Assembly (NCBI RefSeq): GCF_001182745.1
Contig: NZ_LN868938.1
Coordinates: 3,348,001 to 3,412,000, forward strand
Length of the DNA stretch: 64,000 nucleotides
Direction: 5' to 3'
DNA from: Nocardia farcinica
Lineage (GTDB): Bacteria > Actinomycetota > Actinomycetes > Mycobacteriales > Mycobacteriaceae
Shown here piece after piece: positions 36,878 through 46,800 of this stretch; position 1 is the stretch's first letter, and every line of letters starts with the position of its first letter. A program made the position numbers and the translations under genes. The notes beneath the pieces are model-generated. The model saw only the letters and a list, made by a program, of their open reading frames with translations. It was not told the origin of the DNA and searched no databases.

Positions 36878-37198
36878 GTGACCACCCCGGACGCGAGCAG
36901 CACCCACGACCACGCGGCACACGGCTACATCACGAGCAAGGACGACTACCTCAAGCGCCTGCGCCGCATCGAGGGCCAGGCACGCGGCCTGCAGCGGATG
37001 GTCGAGGAGGAGAAGTACTGCATCGACATCCTCACGCAGGTCTCGGCCATGACCAAGGCGCTACAGGCCGTGGCGATGGGCCTGCTCGAGGATCACATCA
37101 GCCACTGCGTGGTGGACGCCGCGGTGGCCGGCGGCCCGGAGGCCGAGGCCAAGATCAAGGAAGCCACCGACGCCATCGCCCGCCTGGTGCGGTCCTGA
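36878..37198 (+). CDS. csoR: Copper-sensing transcriptional repressor CsoR
   Basis: CsoR is an all-helical repressor that leaves DNA on binding Cu(I). The 106-residue protein has the ligand triad Cys48, His73 and Cys77, with the same spacing (25 and 4) as M. tuberculosis CsoR C36/H61/C65. YLKRLRRIEGQARGL is the DNA-facing first helix of the family. The N-terminus is His-rich (STHDHAAHGY). The start is GTG at 36878 with AAGGAGA upstream. No copper ATPase or chaperone gene is adjacent, so its other targets lie elsewhere. The gene is convergent with the luciferase-like gene, with eight bases between. Confidence 0.92.
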   Translation: MTTPDASSTHDHAAHGYITSKDDYLKRLRRIEGQARGLQRMVEEEKYCIDILTQVSAMTKALQAVAMGLLEDHISHCVVDAAVAGGPEAEAKIKEATDAIARLVRS

Positions 37199-37205
37199 CG
37201 TCCGC

Positions 37206-38030
37206 TCAACGCAACAGCGGGGCGAGCGCGCGCAACGGCGCCAGATAGTCCTCCTCGAGCGGTTGCAGCGCGACGTGGTCGGCGCCCGCGTCCCGATGCG
37301 CGCGTAGCCGATCGGCCACCTGCGCCGCGGTGCCGTGCACGGCCAGCGCGTCGACCAACCGGTCACTGCCCTGACCGGCGACGTCGGACTCCTCGTAGCC
37401 GAGTCGGCGCAGGTTGGCGACGTAGTTGCGCAAGCCGAGATAGCGCGCGACCACCGGGCGGCCCAGCGCCCTGGCCCGCTCCGCGTCGTCGTCGACCACC
37501 AGCTTCTGCTCCACCGCCAGCAGCGACGCCGCCCCGAGGACGTCCCTCGCACGACGGGTGTGTTCGGGAGTGGTGAGATACGGCAGCGCGCCCGCCGACC
37601 GATCCCGGGCCAGTTCCAGCACTCGCGGTCCGAGCGCCGCGACCGCCCGGCGTTCGCGCGGCACGCCCGCCGCGTCCAGGTCGTCCAGGTACTCCACCAG
37701 CGCGTCGTACGGCTTGCGGTAGGCGCTGACCGCCTCCGGATGACCGACCCCGATGCCGAGCAGGAACCGTCCGGGGTAACGCGCGTCGATGCGGTGGAAC
37801 GATTCGGCGACTTCGGCGGCGGGCGCGGTCCAGATGTTGACGATGCTGGTGCCGACGGTCAGCGTGGTGGTCGCCGCGAGCAGCGGCTCCACCGTGGGCA
37901 GCGCGGCAGGCGGCGAGCCGCCCAGCCACAGCGCGCCGTAGCCGAGCTGTTCCAGTTCGGCGGCCTCCTCGGGCCGAAATCCCTTGTAGCCGCGCCATAC
38001 CCCGAAACGTCCGAGCTCGTGTGCCGTCAT
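37206..38030 (-). CDS. LLM-class (luciferase-like, probably F420-dependent) oxidoreductase
   Basis: The ATG at 38030 starts MTAHELGRFGVWRGY and gives 274 residues. A longer frame to 38663 would cover the CIRCE site and hsp20, so I reject it. The (beta/alpha)8 bacterial-luciferase fold is seen in ALWLGGSPPAALPTVEPLLAATTTLTVGTSIVNIW and FLLGIGVGHPEAV. In mycolata such proteins mostly use cofactor F420, and this one resembles the TIGR03620-type subgroup; the substrate is unknown. M. tuberculosis has a luciferase-like gene (Rv3463) next to infA, so this may be its displaced counterpart. Confidence 0.88.
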   Translation of the reverse strand: MTAHELGRFGVWRGYKGFRPEEAAELEQLGYGALWLGGSPPAALPTVEPLLAATTTLTVGTSIVNIWTAPAAEVAESFHRIDARYPGRFLLGIGVGHPEAVSAYRKPYDALVEYLDDLDAAGVPRERRAVAALGPRVLELARDRSAGALPYLTTPEHTRRARDVLGAASLLAVEQKLVVDDDAERARALGRPVVARYLGLRNYVANLRRLGYEESDVAGQGSDRLVDALAVHGTAAQVADRLRAHRDAGADHVALQPLEEDYLAPLRALAPLLR

Positions 38031-38095
38031 GCCCCGAGCAACCGCGACGACGCCAACGGCTATTCCGCCGAGGGCGGAATCGAGCGGAAAAAGTG

Positions 38096-38122
38096 TTAGC
38101 ACTCTCGCCCGGAGAGTGCTAA
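38096..38122. promoter_or_regulatory. CIRCE element (HrcA operator)
   Basis: A perfect match to the consensus: TTAGCACTC, nine bases, GAGTGCTAA. It lies between the divergent luciferase-like gene and hsp20, 73 bases before the hsp20 GTG. HrcA bound here should repress hsp20 until heat shock. Confidence 0.96.
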
Positions 38123-38195
38123 ATTTGATGGTGCACAGCTTCCGGCGCTCGCCGCCGTGGCGAGCACCGCCGTGATGGAAATGGAGGTGATTGCT

Positions 38196-38639
38196 GTGCT
38201 GCGGTTCGATCCATTCCATGACATCGACACCGTTGCTCGCCATCTGCTCGGCGAGGGAACCGGTACGGCACGTGCGCCGCGATTCATGCCGATGGATCTG
38301 TTCAAGGCCGGTGACCACTACGTGCTCAATGCCGACCTGCCCGGTGTCGATCCCGGTTCCGTCGATGTGAGCGTGGACAACGGCACGCTGACCCTGCGCG
38401 CCCAGCGCAGCGTCCCGAGCGAGGAAGGCGTCCAGTGGATCGCCTCGGAGCGCTTCGCGGGCACCTACATGCGCCAGCTGTCGCTCGGCGACAACGTCGA
38501 CACCGACAAGATCAGCGCCACCTACAACAACGGCGTGCTGTCGGTGACCATCCCGATCGCCGAGAAGGCCAAGCCGCGCCGCATCGAGATCACCGGCGGA
38601 TCCGAACAGAAGACGATCGAAGCGAGCTCCAACAACTGA
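38196..38639 (+). CDS. Small heat-shock protein, Hsp20/alpha-crystallin family
   Basis: The 147-residue ATP-independent holdase starts at GTG 38196 with GGAGG upstream (LRFDPFHDIDTVARHLL). The alpha-crystallin domain spans ~32-130 (PMDLFKAGDHYVLNADLPGVDP, then ADL...GERF-type ASERFAGTYMRQLSLGDNVD and NGVLSVTIPI). The C-terminal IEI motif (RRIEITGG) serves oligomer assembly. It resembles mycobacterial Hsp18/Acr proteins. Regulation by HrcA through the upstream CIRCE is well supported. A strong hairpin terminator follows at 38660. Confidence 0.94.
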   Translation: MLRFDPFHDIDTVARHLLGEGTGTARAPRFMPMDLFKAGDHYVLNADLPGVDPGSVDVSVDNGTLTLRAQRSVPSEEGVQWIASERFAGTYMRQLSLGDNVDTDKISATYNNGVLSVTIPIAEKAKPRRIEITGGSEQKTIEASSNN

Positions 38640-38659
38640 CGCCGATCGCCACGAACACC

Positions 38660-38693
38660 GCATCGCGAGCCGTCTCCGGACGGCTCGCGATGC
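38660..38693. terminator. Bidirectional terminator between hsp20 and truA
   Basis: A perfect 15-bp stem (left GCATCGCGAGCCGTC) with TCCG loop lies between the convergent hsp20 and truA genes. There is no long T-run, but the position and strength fit termination on both strands. Confidence 0.8.
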
Positions 38694-38708
38694 CCGTCCA
38701 CGGGGCGC

Positions 38709-39556
38709 TCACTCCCCGCAGCACCCCTCCACCGCGGGCGCCGACCGCATCTCCCTGGTCTGGACGTTGCGCGCGGCGAGCTCGTCATCGGCCGGATAGT
38801 CCACCGCGACGAGGCTGAGGCCGTGCGCGGGCGCCACCGTCACCGAACTCGAGCGCTGCGTCTCGCGCAGCAGCCCGGCCACCCACTCCGGGCTGCGCCT
38901 GCCCTCCCCCACCGCGAGTACGGCGCCGACCAGACTGCGCACCATCGACCAGCAGAACGCGTCCGCACTCACGTGCGCGAGCAGCAGATCCCCCTGCCGC
39001 TCCCAATCGAACCGCTGGAGTTCCCGCACCGTGGTGGCGCCCTCCCGGCGACGGCAGAACGCGGCGAAATCGTGCAGCCCCAGCAGCATGCGCGAGGCAC
39101 GGCGCATGGCATCGACATCCACCGCGCTCTTGCACGGCACCACGCTGCGGGCCGCCAGCGGTTCGGCCCCGTAGGGCGCGGTGGTCAGCCGATAGACGTA
39201 GTGGCGGCGGATCGCGGAGAACCTGGCGTCGAAATCCGGTGGGACCACGTCCGCGCGCTTGACCCGGACGTCCTTGGGCAGGAACCGGGCCAGCCGGTGC
39301 ACCAGCTGCGGACCGTCGAACTCCGCCGCGGTGTCGAAGTGCGCAACCTGCCCCTCGGCGTGCACACCCGCGTCGGTGCGTCCGGCGACCGTGAGCTGGA
39401 TCGGCTCGCGCAGCACCTTGCCGAGCGCGTCCTCGAGCACGCCCTGCACGGTACGCAGGCCGGGCTGCCGCGCCCAGCCCACGAAATCGGTGCCGTCGTA
39501 GGCGATGTCGAGGCGTACGCGAATGAGCCCGCCACCCGGAAGGGCGGCGGGCTCAT
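38709..39556 (-). CDS. truA: tRNA pseudouridine synthase A, 5' end probably frameshifted
   Basis: TruA makes pseudouridine at tRNA positions 38-40. The body is clear: [22 protein letters not shown], catalytic Asp in [21 protein letters not shown], and a C-terminal half ending in the shared [12 protein letters not shown]. The body frame has no ATG, GTG or TTG before codon 39482, and starting there would cut off the first strand and the YDGT motif. The ATG at 39556 (MSPPP) is in another frame. One extra C in the run read as GGG at 39542-39544 would join them into [17 protein letters not shown], a typical actinobacterial start. So I mark the gene from 39556 and note the likely single-base error or mutation. 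It follows rplQ in the alpha operon, as in M. tuberculosis. Confidence 0.85.
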
Positions 39557-39577
39557 GCGTGGCATCCCGAGTCAGGA

Positions 39578-40114
39578 TCAGGCGTCCTTCTTGTCCTCGG
39601 CGGCCTCGTCGGCCTTCGCCTCCGCAGCGGCGTCGGCAGCGGGGGCCTCGGCCTCGGCGGCGGGCGCCTGCTCCTCGGCCTCGGCGGCCGGAGCCTGCTC
39701 CTCGGCCTTCTTGGAGGCGGCGACGCGACGGGCACGATCGGCCTCGTTGGTCACGGTCTTCTCCCGGACCAGCTCGATGATCGCCATCGGCGCGTTGTCA
39801 CCCTTGCGGGGCAGCGTCTTGGTGATGCGGGTGTAGCCACCCTCGCGGCCCTCGAACGACGGCCCGATCTCCGCGAAGAGCGAGTGCACGACGTCCTTGT
39901 TGCGGATCACCTTCAGCACCTCGCGACGGTCGGCCAGGGTGCCGGCCTTCGCCTTGGTGATGAGCTTCTCGGCGTAGGGGCGCACGGCCTTGGCCTTGGC
40001 CTCGGTCGTGGTGATCCGGCCGTGCTCGAAGAGCGCCGTCGCCAGATTGGCGAAGATCGCCTTCTGGTGCGACGCCGACCCGCCGAAGCGAGCACCCTTC
40101 TTGGGCTTAGGCAT
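39578..40114 (-). CDS. rplQ: 50S ribosomal protein L17
   Basis: L17 lies near the peptide exit tunnel. The first ~120 residues ([31 protein letters not shown] is split here by family blocks MPKPKKG and HQKAIFANL) are the standard domain. A C-terminal tail of ~45 residues of Ala, Glu and Asp with two near repeats ([10 protein letters not shown]) follows; acidic tails of this kind are common in actinobacterial L17. It sits downstream of rpoA by 125 bases and upstream of truA. Confidence 0.96.
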   Translation of the reverse strand: MPKPKKGARFGGSASHQKAIFANLATALFEHGRITTTEAKAKAVRPYAEKLITKAKAGTLADRREVLKVIRNKDVVHSLFAEIGPSFEGREGGYTRITKTLPRKGDNAPMAIIELVREKTVTNEADRARRVAASKKAEEQAPAAEAEEQAPAAEAEAPAADAAAEAKADEAAEDKKDA

Positions 40115-40239
40115 TGTTGTTCTCCTGTGTCTGATTGCGGTGGTCGCGGGGCCCTTCGCGGTGGCGTTTCACCACCGTCTCCGGGCCCGTCGCGCACGCC
40201 GCGGGTCAAGGCCGGGCCGGGTTGCCTACCCCTGCCGGC

Positions 40240-41298
40240 CTAGAGCTGTTCGGTCTCGGCGTAGTCCTGCTCGCCGCCGTCGTTGTCGCTGAAAGTGCCG
40301 CTGTCGCTCCACGTGCCGGTGCTCGCGTCGTAGCCCACCACCGAGGACGGGTCGAACGACGCCGGGCTGTCCTTGAGCGAGAGGCCGAGCGCGTGCAGCT
40401 TGACCTTCACCTCGTCGATGGACTTCTGGCCGAAGTTGCGGATGTCCAGCAGGTCCGACTCGGTGCGGGCGACCAGCTCGCCCACCGTGTGCACACCCTC
40501 GCGCTTGAGGCAGTTGTAGGACCGGACGGTGAGGTCCAAGTCCTCGATCGGCAGGCCGAAGGAGGCGATGTGATCCGCCTCGGCCGGCGAGGGGCCGATC
40601 TCGATGCCCTCGGCTTCGACGTTCAGCTCACGGGCCAGGCCGAAGAGCTCGACCAGGGTCTTGCCCGCCGAGGCGAGCGCGTCCCGCGCGCTGATGGAGT
40701 TCTTGGTCTCCACGTCCAGGATGAGCCGGTCGAAGTCGGTGCGCTGCTCGACACGGGTCGCCTCGACCTTGTAGGTCACCTTGAGCACCGGCGAGTAGAT
40801 CGAGTCCACCGGGATCCGGCCGATTTCCGCACCGGACGCCTTGTTCTGCACCGCGGGCACATAGCCACGCCCCCGCTCGACGACCAGCTCGATCTCGAGC
40901 TTGCCCTTGTCGTTCAGGGTGGCGATGTGCATGTCCGGGTTGTGCACGACAACACCGGCGGGCGGCACGATGTCACCCGCGGTGACGGTGCCGGGGCCCT
41001 GCTTGCGCACGTACATCGTGACCGGCTCGTCCTCCTCCGAGGACACGACCAGACCCTTGAGGTTCAGGATGATGTCGGTGACATCCTCCTTCACACCGGG
41101 CACGGTGGTGAACTCGTGCAGGACGCCGTCGATGCGGATGCTCGTGACCGCGGCCCCCGGGATCGAGGACAGCAGGGTGCGCCGCAGCGAGTTGCCGAGG
41201 GTGTAACCGAAGCCCGGCTCGAGGGGTTCGATGGTGAACTTCGACCGGTTCTCGGCGATGACCTCTTCGGTCAGCGTCGGTCGCTGAGAAATCAGCAT
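40240..41298 (-). CDS. rpoA: RNA polymerase alpha subunit
   Basis: The alpha dimer seeds RNA polymerase assembly, and its C-terminal domain contacts UP elements and activators. The ATG at 41298 gives [13 protein letters not shown] and 352 residues; the upstream start at 41340 is rejected. The N-terminal domain has [20 protein letters not shown] and [13 protein letters not shown]. The C-terminal domain has two helix-hairpin-helix stretches ([18 protein letters not shown] and [16 protein letters not shown]). The tail is acidic and ends [10 protein letters not shown]. It follows rpsD in the alpha operon, with a hairpin in the spacer. Confidence 0.98.
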   Translation of the reverse strand: MLISQRPTLTEEVIAENRSKFTIEPLEPGFGYTLGNSLRRTLLSSIPGAAVTSIRIDGVLHEFTTVPGVKEDVTDIILNLKGLVVSSEEDEPVTMYVRKQGPGTVTAGDIVPPAGVVVHNPDMHIATLNDKGKLEIELVVERGRGYVPAVQNKASGAEIGRIPVDSIYSPVLKVTYKVEATRVEQRTDFDRLILDVETKNSISARDALASAGKTLVELFGLARELNVEAEGIEIGPSPAEADHIASFGLPIEDLDLTVRSYNCLKREGVHTVGELVARTESDLLDIRNFGQKSIDEVKVKLHALGLSLKDSPASFDPSSVVGYDASTGTWSDSGTFSDNDGGEQDYAETEQL

Positions 41299-41352
41299 GA
41301 GGATCTTCCTCCTTCTAGGGCGCCCGCTATTTGACGCCACGTTTCAGGGGTT

Positions 41353-41386
41353 GTGCGTGGCCGTTCGACGTCGGACGGCCACGCAC
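41353..41386 (-). promoter_or_regulatory. Hairpin in the rpsD-rpoA spacer
   Basis: A 12-bp perfect stem (GTGCGTGGCCGT) with a 10-base loop lies in the 107-base gap between rpsD and rpoA. It has no T-run. It may set the ratio of rpoA to ribosomal protein transcripts or be an RNA-processing site; this is inferred from pairing only. Confidence 0.4.
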
Positions 41387-41405
41387 CAGCGGCACAGCGC
41401 GCTGA

Positions 41406-42011
41406 TTACTTCGAGTAGTACTCGACGATCAGCTGTTCCTGCAGCGGCACATCGATCTGCGCGCGCTCGGGCTCCTGGTGGACCAGGATCCGCAGGCGGC
41501 CCGGGAGCACCTGCAGCCAGCCCGGCACCGGGCGCTCGCCGAGGGTCTCGCGCGCGACCTGGAACGGCAGGGTCGACAGCGACTTCTCCTTGACATCGAT
41601 GATGTCGTACTGGCTCACCCGGTAGCTGGGCACGTCGACCTTCACGCCGTTGACCAGGAAGTGGCCGTGGCTGACGAGCTGACGGGCCTGGCGGCGGGTG
41701 CGAGCCAGACCGGCGCGGTAGACCACGTTGTCGAGCCGGGTCTCCAGCAGGCGCAGCAGGTTGTCACCCGTCTTGCCCTTCTGGCGGTTGGCTTCCTCGT
41801 AGTACCGGCGGAACTGCTTCTCCATGACGCCGTAGGAGAAGCGCGCCTTCTGCTTCTCCTGCAGCTGGAGCAGGTACTCGCTCTCCTTGATCCGCGCGCG
41901 GCCGTGCTGGCCGGGCGGGTAGGGGCGACGCTCGAACGCCTGATCGCCGCCGACGAGGTCGACGCGCAGACGACGCGACTTGCGGGTGATGGGTCCGGTG
42001 TAACGGGCCAT
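41406..42011 (-). CDS. rpsD: 30S ribosomal protein S4
   Basis: S4 is a primary 16S rRNA-binding protein that starts small-subunit assembly. The 201-residue protein starts ARYTGPITRKSRR and lacks the N-terminal zinc-binding cysteines. It has the S4 RNA-binding domain (LDNVVYRAGLARTRRQARQ, then VSHGHFLVNGVKVDVPSY). It lies between rpsK (22 bases upstream) and rpoA. In many bacteria S4 represses its own operon. Confidence 0.97.
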   Translation of the reverse strand: MARYTGPITRKSRRLRVDLVGGDQAFERRPYPPGQHGRARIKESEYLLQLQEKQKARFSYGVMEKQFRRYYEEANRQKGKTGDNLLRLLETRLDNVVYRAGLARTRRQARQLVSHGHFLVNGVKVDVPSYRVSQYDIIDVKEKSLSTLPFQVARETLGERPVPGWLQVLPGRLRILVHQEPERAQIDVPLQEQLIVEYYSK

Positions 42012-42033
42012 GTCGTTCTACCTTCCTTTCCCG

Positions 42034-42447
42034 CTAGACGCGACGCCGCTTGGGCGGACGGCAGCCGTTGTGCGGCTGCGGGGTGACATCGGAAATCGTG
42101 CCCACTTCCAGGCCGGCGGCCTGCAGCGAGCGGATCGCGGTCTCGCGGCCCGAACCCGGGCCCTTGACGAACACGTCGACCTTCTTGACGCCGTGCTCCT
42201 GCGCCTTGCGGGCCGCGTTCTCGGCGGCCAGCTGGGCGGCGAACGGGGTCGACTTGCGCGAACCCTTGAAGCCGACGTGACCCGAGGACGCCCAGGAGAT
42301 GACGTTGCCGTTCGGGTCGGTGATGGACACGATCGTGTTGTTGAACGTGCTCTTGATGTGCGCGTTGCCGTGCGGAACGTTCTTCTTGTCCCGGCGCCGC
42401 GACTTCTGGGTCTTCTTGGGGCCGGAGGCCCGACTCTTCGGAGGCAT
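42034..42447 (-). CDS. rpsK: 30S ribosomal protein S11
   Basis: S11 lines the platform of the small subunit near the E site. The ATG at 42447 starts [12 protein letters not shown], giving 137 residues; the in-frame extension to 42621 lies inside rpsM and is rejected. Family motifs are [33 protein letters not shown] and the end [13 protein letters not shown]. It is eight bases after rpsM, so co-translated in the alpha operon. Confidence 0.97.
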   Translation of the reverse strand: MPPKSRASGPKKTQKSRRRDKKNVPHGNAHIKSTFNNTIVSITDPNGNVISWASSGHVGFKGSRKSTPFAAQLAAENAARKAQEHGVKKVDVFVKGPGSGRETAIRSLQAAGLEVGTISDVTPQPHNGCRPPKRRRV

Positions 42448-42454
42448 GCTGTCC

Positions 42455-42826
42455 CTACTTCTTCTTGCCGGCGACGGTCTTCTTCGGACCCTTGCGCGTC
42501 CGCGCGTTGGTCTTGGTGCGCTGGCCGCGCACCGGCAGACCGCGGCGGTGCCGCAGACCCTGGTAGCAGCCGATCTCGATCTTGCGACGGATGTCGGCCT
42601 GCACTTCGCGGCGCAGGTCACCCTCGACCTTGAACTCCGAGGCCTCGATGTAGTCGCGGAGCTTGGTCAGGTCGTCATCGCTGAGATCCTTCGACCGCAG
42701 GTCCGGGCTGACGCCGGTGGCCTCGAGGATCTCCTTGGAGCGGGTACGGCCGATGCCGTAGATGTAGGTCAACGCGATCTCCATGCGCTTCTCGCGCGGG
42801 AGATCGACGCCCATCAGACGTGCCAT
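42455..42826 (-). CDS. rpsM: 30S ribosomal protein S13
   Basis: S13 contacts the P-site tRNA and forms intersubunit bridges. The 123-residue protein starts [20 protein letters not shown]. It has the helix-two-turn-helix RNA-binding region ([14 protein letters not shown]) and the conserved end [20 protein letters not shown] followed by a Lys-rich tail. It begins the rpsM-rpsK-rpsD group. A 220-base gap separates it from rpmJ upstream. Confidence 0.97.
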   Translation of the reverse strand: MARLMGVDLPREKRMEIALTYIYGIGRTRSKEILEATGVSPDLRSKDLSDDDLTKLRDYIEASEFKVEGDLRREVQADIRRKIEIGCYQGLRHRRGLPVRGQRTKTNARTRKGPKKTVAGKKK

Positions 42827-43046
42827 GGTGGCAGTTCCTTATCGGTGTGGCGGAGGTCTGCTCCCTGTCCGTCCCCGCGTCTCGAGTTGGGGCACCGGCC
42901 TCCGTACCGGTGGTTGGCGTGCACACCCCGGGCTGTCCTCCGTGGGAGGGACCCGAATTTCCACAGCGTGCCGCTGGAGCTGGGAGTTTCTTCACTGACT
43001 TGTGGCCAAGCCGATCATGCGATCGGTGCCCGGCGGTGCTTCCCGA

Positions 43047-43160
43047 TCAGCCCTGGCGCTGCTTGTGGCGCAGGTTGTCGCAGATCACCATGACCCGCCC
43101 GTGACGGCGGATCACCTTGCACTTCTCGCAGATCTTCTTGACGCTCGGCTGAACCTTCAC
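43047..43160 (-). CDS. rpmJ: 50S ribosomal protein L36
   Basis: This 37-residue gene was found by translating the minus strand directly. It starts at GTG 43160 ([19 protein letters not shown]), continues [10 protein letters not shown] and ends HKQRQG before TGA at 43047. The zinc ligands Cys11, Cys14, Cys27 and His32 are present, so this is the zinc-binding (C+) form used under zinc-replete conditions. It lies between infA and rpsM, its conserved place. Confidence 0.96.
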   Translation of the reverse strand: MKVQPSVKKICEKCKVIRRHGRVMVICDNLRHKQRQG

Positions 43161-43315
43161 GTCCGTCCAATCTGTTGCGGGTTCACTGGGGTGTGAACAC
43201 AGTTTTTCCCCAGTCGGCGACTGGGGAAGTCTTCATTCCGTTCCGGGCGCGGCGGATCGCTCCGACATCCCGCCCGGACCCACCCGGGCCGTCCCGGCGG
43301 ACCGGGACGACGGGC

Positions 43316-43537
43316 TCACTTGTAGCGGTAAACGATGCGACCGCGGGACAGGTCGTACGGCGAGAGCTCCACGACCACGCGGTCCTCGGGGAGGATACGG
43401 ATGTAGTGCTGCCGCATCTTCCCGCTGATGTGCGCGAGAACCTTGTGCCCGTTCTCGAGCTCGATACGGAACATCGCATTGGGCAGCGGTTCGACAACCC
43501 GACCCTCGACCTCGATGGCCCCGTCCTTTTTCGCCAT
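43316..43537 (-). CDS. infA: Translation initiation factor IF-1
   Basis: IF-1 blocks the A site during initiation. The 73-residue protein is a single OB fold, starting [20 protein letters not shown], with [19 protein letters not shown] and the end RGRIVYRYK typical of the family. It heads infA-rpmJ-rpsM-rpsK-rpsD-rpoA-rplQ-truA. The 267-base gap to the divergent EspI-like gene must contain promoters for both. Confidence 0.98.
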
Positions 43538-43804
43538 GTCCTCCGCGATCCCGGTTTATGCTCAAACCTGGTTTGATTGCCTGGCTTCTGCTTGGATGGA
43601 CCGGTCGGGTGTTTCCCACCGGCGGCACGCAAACAGTCGGCGCATAGGTGCACCGCCGCTCCAGCTTACCGACCGCCGCGCGATCCGGCAAAAAGCACCC
43701 CCTCCGACCCCCGGGCGCAGCGGCGCTCCCTGGCCCACGAGGGCGGTGACCCGTCCCGTAAACTGGGCGCAGTCCAGGCATCGGTCGAGCAGATCTAGGG
43801 GGAT

Positions 43805-46800
43805 GTGTTGAGCCGTAGTGACGACGGCCTCCCCATGCTGCCACCCTGGTTGTCCGAGAGCGAAGCCGGCGGCGGCTACGAAGCACCGGTCCAGAATCTC
43901 CCGCACGAAGACCTCATCGACGACGCTCCCGAGCGCAAGCGCGGTCGTCGCCGCCAGTCCCCCGACGGCAGGCAGGACCCCGGTCACAGCGCGGGCCGCA
44001 AGGACAAGAAACGCCGCGGCTGGTTGGGGCGCGACCGCGACGCCGACAAGCCGGAACCGGCCCAGGGGTGGACGGAACCCGATCCACGGTCCGGCGGGTC
44101 GTGGGGGAGTCCGGCCTTCGACGGGCCAGGCGGCTCCGCGTCGTTCGATCCCGCGTCGTCCGATCCCGCGTCGTTCGATCCCGCATCCCACGCGCCCGGC
44201 ACCGACCGGGCGCCGTCCGGATACGGGCAGCCCGGTACGCAACCGGAGCCCGCTGGCCCGTCCGGGCCGATCGCGGGTCGCCCCGGGCCGAACGAGACCC
44301 AGCCCAACGGGACGCACCCCGGCGAAATGATGCCCGGCCCCGGCTTCGGACAGCCGCCGCTTCCCGGCCACCCCGGACAGGCCCCGCTCGACCGCGCACC
44401 AGCGCCCTACTCGGGTCCCACCCCGTACTCCCCCGGCACACCCGCGCCCGGCCCGGGACCACACGGCCACCCCGCAGGCTTCACCCAGCCGCCCCATCCC
44501 CAGGACGCACCGTCCGGCCCGATCCCCGGCCATCCCGGCGGGGAGGGCGGCGCACCGGTGTTCGCGCCGGGATCTCGTCCGGCAGGGCCGCCCCCGAACG
44601 CGGCGCCCGGCGTTCCGGCGCCCTCCGACACGAGCCACGGTGGGCCGATCGGAAGTGGACCGATCCCCAGCGGGCCGGGTTTCAGCGGGACTGACCAGGG
44701 CAGCTCGGATTTCAGCGGGCCGGTCCCCAGCGGGCCGATCCCCAGCGGGCCGATCTCGAGCGGGCCGATCCCCAGCGGGCCGATCCCGAGCGGGCCGGTA
44801 TCGGGCGGGCCCATTCCTGCCGGTCCGACCCCGAGCGGCCCCATCCCCAGCGGGCCGATATCGGGCGGCCCCACTCCTGCCGGTCCGACCCCGAGCGGCC
44901 CCATCCCCAGCGCGCCGATATCGGGCGGCCCCACTCCTGCCGGTCCGACCCCGAGCGGCCCCATCCCCAGCGGGCCGACCCACGGGATGGGCGCACCCGG
45001 TGGCGTGCCGGGCTCCGATCCGAGCGGATCGGTGGGCGACGGGCCCGCTCTCGGTGGGCCGTTCGGGGGTCGGGGGATTCCGGGTGGGTCTGCGCCCGTG
45101 GGGCCGGGTTCCGTCCCCGGTGTTCCCGGGTCGGGCGGCGAGCCTTCGCCGGGAGCGGTGGGGTCTCGGGCGAGCGCGGGAACGTCCGCGGTGCCGAGTC
45201 TTCCGACTCGTCGGCCGAGCCAGCCCTCCGAGGCCTTCCAGCCGTTGGGCCGCCGCTCCCCCGCGCCGCCCGGCACCGCCCCCTCCGACCGTGCCCCGGG
45301 CGCCACGCCGCCGGGTGGATCGGCGCCGGGCGGCGCGCCGATGGCCGCCGGTGCCACCGCCGCGGAGAACCCCGCAACCGGTGCCCCGTCGTCCACGGCC
45401 ACCGACGCGGCGGACGACAGTGCGCCGCGACGGCCTCGGGCTCTGCCGGACCTACCGCCACCGCCACCGGGAATGCGGTCGCCCGCATCGTCTTCGACAT
45501 CGGAGCCCGCCTCACCTCCTGACGCGTCCGATCTCCCACCCGCCTGGTCGGGAGCAGACGGCACCACGCCTCCCGCTCCCACGAGCACTACGGCGACGAC
45601 CGACCCGACCGCGCCCGACAACGGCACCGCGCCCGGAACTCCCGCGGTGCCCACCGGCCCCGCGGTCCCGACGAACGCCGACACGCCCCCCGATGCGGGC
45701 GCGCGGGCAAACATCGACCGCCCCGCGGATGCCGCCGCGCCCGAAGCAGTTCGGCGAACTCCGAACCCCACCGCACCCGCCACCGCGCACGCCGATGCCG
45801 CCACACCCGCAAACCCGGCGGCCCCCACAGACTCCAGCGCGCCCCCGAACGCCAATGCACGCGCAAACGCCAGCGCGCCCGCGAATGCCAGCGCGCCCGC
45901 AAATACCCACGCGCCCGCGCATGCCAGCGCGCCCGCAAATACCCACGCGCCCGCGCATGCCAGCGCCCCCGCAGATACCCACGCGCCCGCGCATGCCAGC
46001 GCCCCCGCAGATACCCACGCGCCCGCGCATGCCAGCGCGCCCGCAAATACCAGCGCGCCCGCGGATACCAGCGCGCCCGAATCGCTTCGGCAACCCGCGA
46101 CCCCCACCACAGCCGCAACCACCGCGCACGCCGACACCGCCACATCCGCAAACCCCGCGGCCCCCACAGACTCCAGCGCCCCGACGAACATCGGCGCGCC
46201 CGCGGATACCGCCGCACCCGAATCGCTTCGGCAATCCAGTACCTCCCCCGCATCCACCGCGCGCGCCGACGTCGGCGCTCCGCCGAATCCCTCGGCGCCC
46301 ATCCAGTCCACGCCGCCCGCACACTCCGCGGCATCCGCAAGCCCCGCCCCGCCCGCAACCACCGCGGCGTCCACGAACCCCACCGGGCCTACGAACACCC
46401 CCGCATCCACGGACTCCACTCCGTCCGCCGGTGCCTCCGCGAGTGGTGCGCTCGCTCCCCGGCCGGGTGCGGACAGTTTCAGCGGCAGCGCGCCGATCGA
46501 CGGGTTCACCCCGGTCGATCATCGGGCGGGGCAGCGTTTCGGTCCGGGTGATCGGCAGGCACCGTCGGCGGGCGCGGAAACCGGTGGCAGGCACCGGCTG
46601 CCCACCGGCCTTCCCGGACCATCTCCCGACAGCGGCGTCGCGGCGCATCGCGCCCCGGTGAGCGATCAGCCCGCACCGGGTGTCCTCGGACGCGACCCGA
46701 ATGTCTTCGCCCAGGCCCCGGCCGATCCGTCGATGCCGGGCTGGAACCAGCCGCAGCCGAGCGTACCGCCGGACTCCCCCTACGGCGCTCCCGCCGCGCA

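Noticed and set aside
38031..38663. N-terminal extension of the luciferase-like gene
   Set aside because: It would run antisense through the CIRCE element and hsp20; the ATG at 38030 starts exactly at the family's N-terminus.
45905..46048. 36-bp repeats looking like a CRISPR array
   Set aside because: The copies are directly adjacent with no spacers, keep the reading frame and encode THAPAHASAPA repeats.
44407..46661. Long ORFs on both strands across the Pro/Ala repeat region (700 and 673 residues)
   Set aside because: They are repetitive shadows of the EspI-like gene; only the plus frame from 43805 leads into a real ATPase domain.
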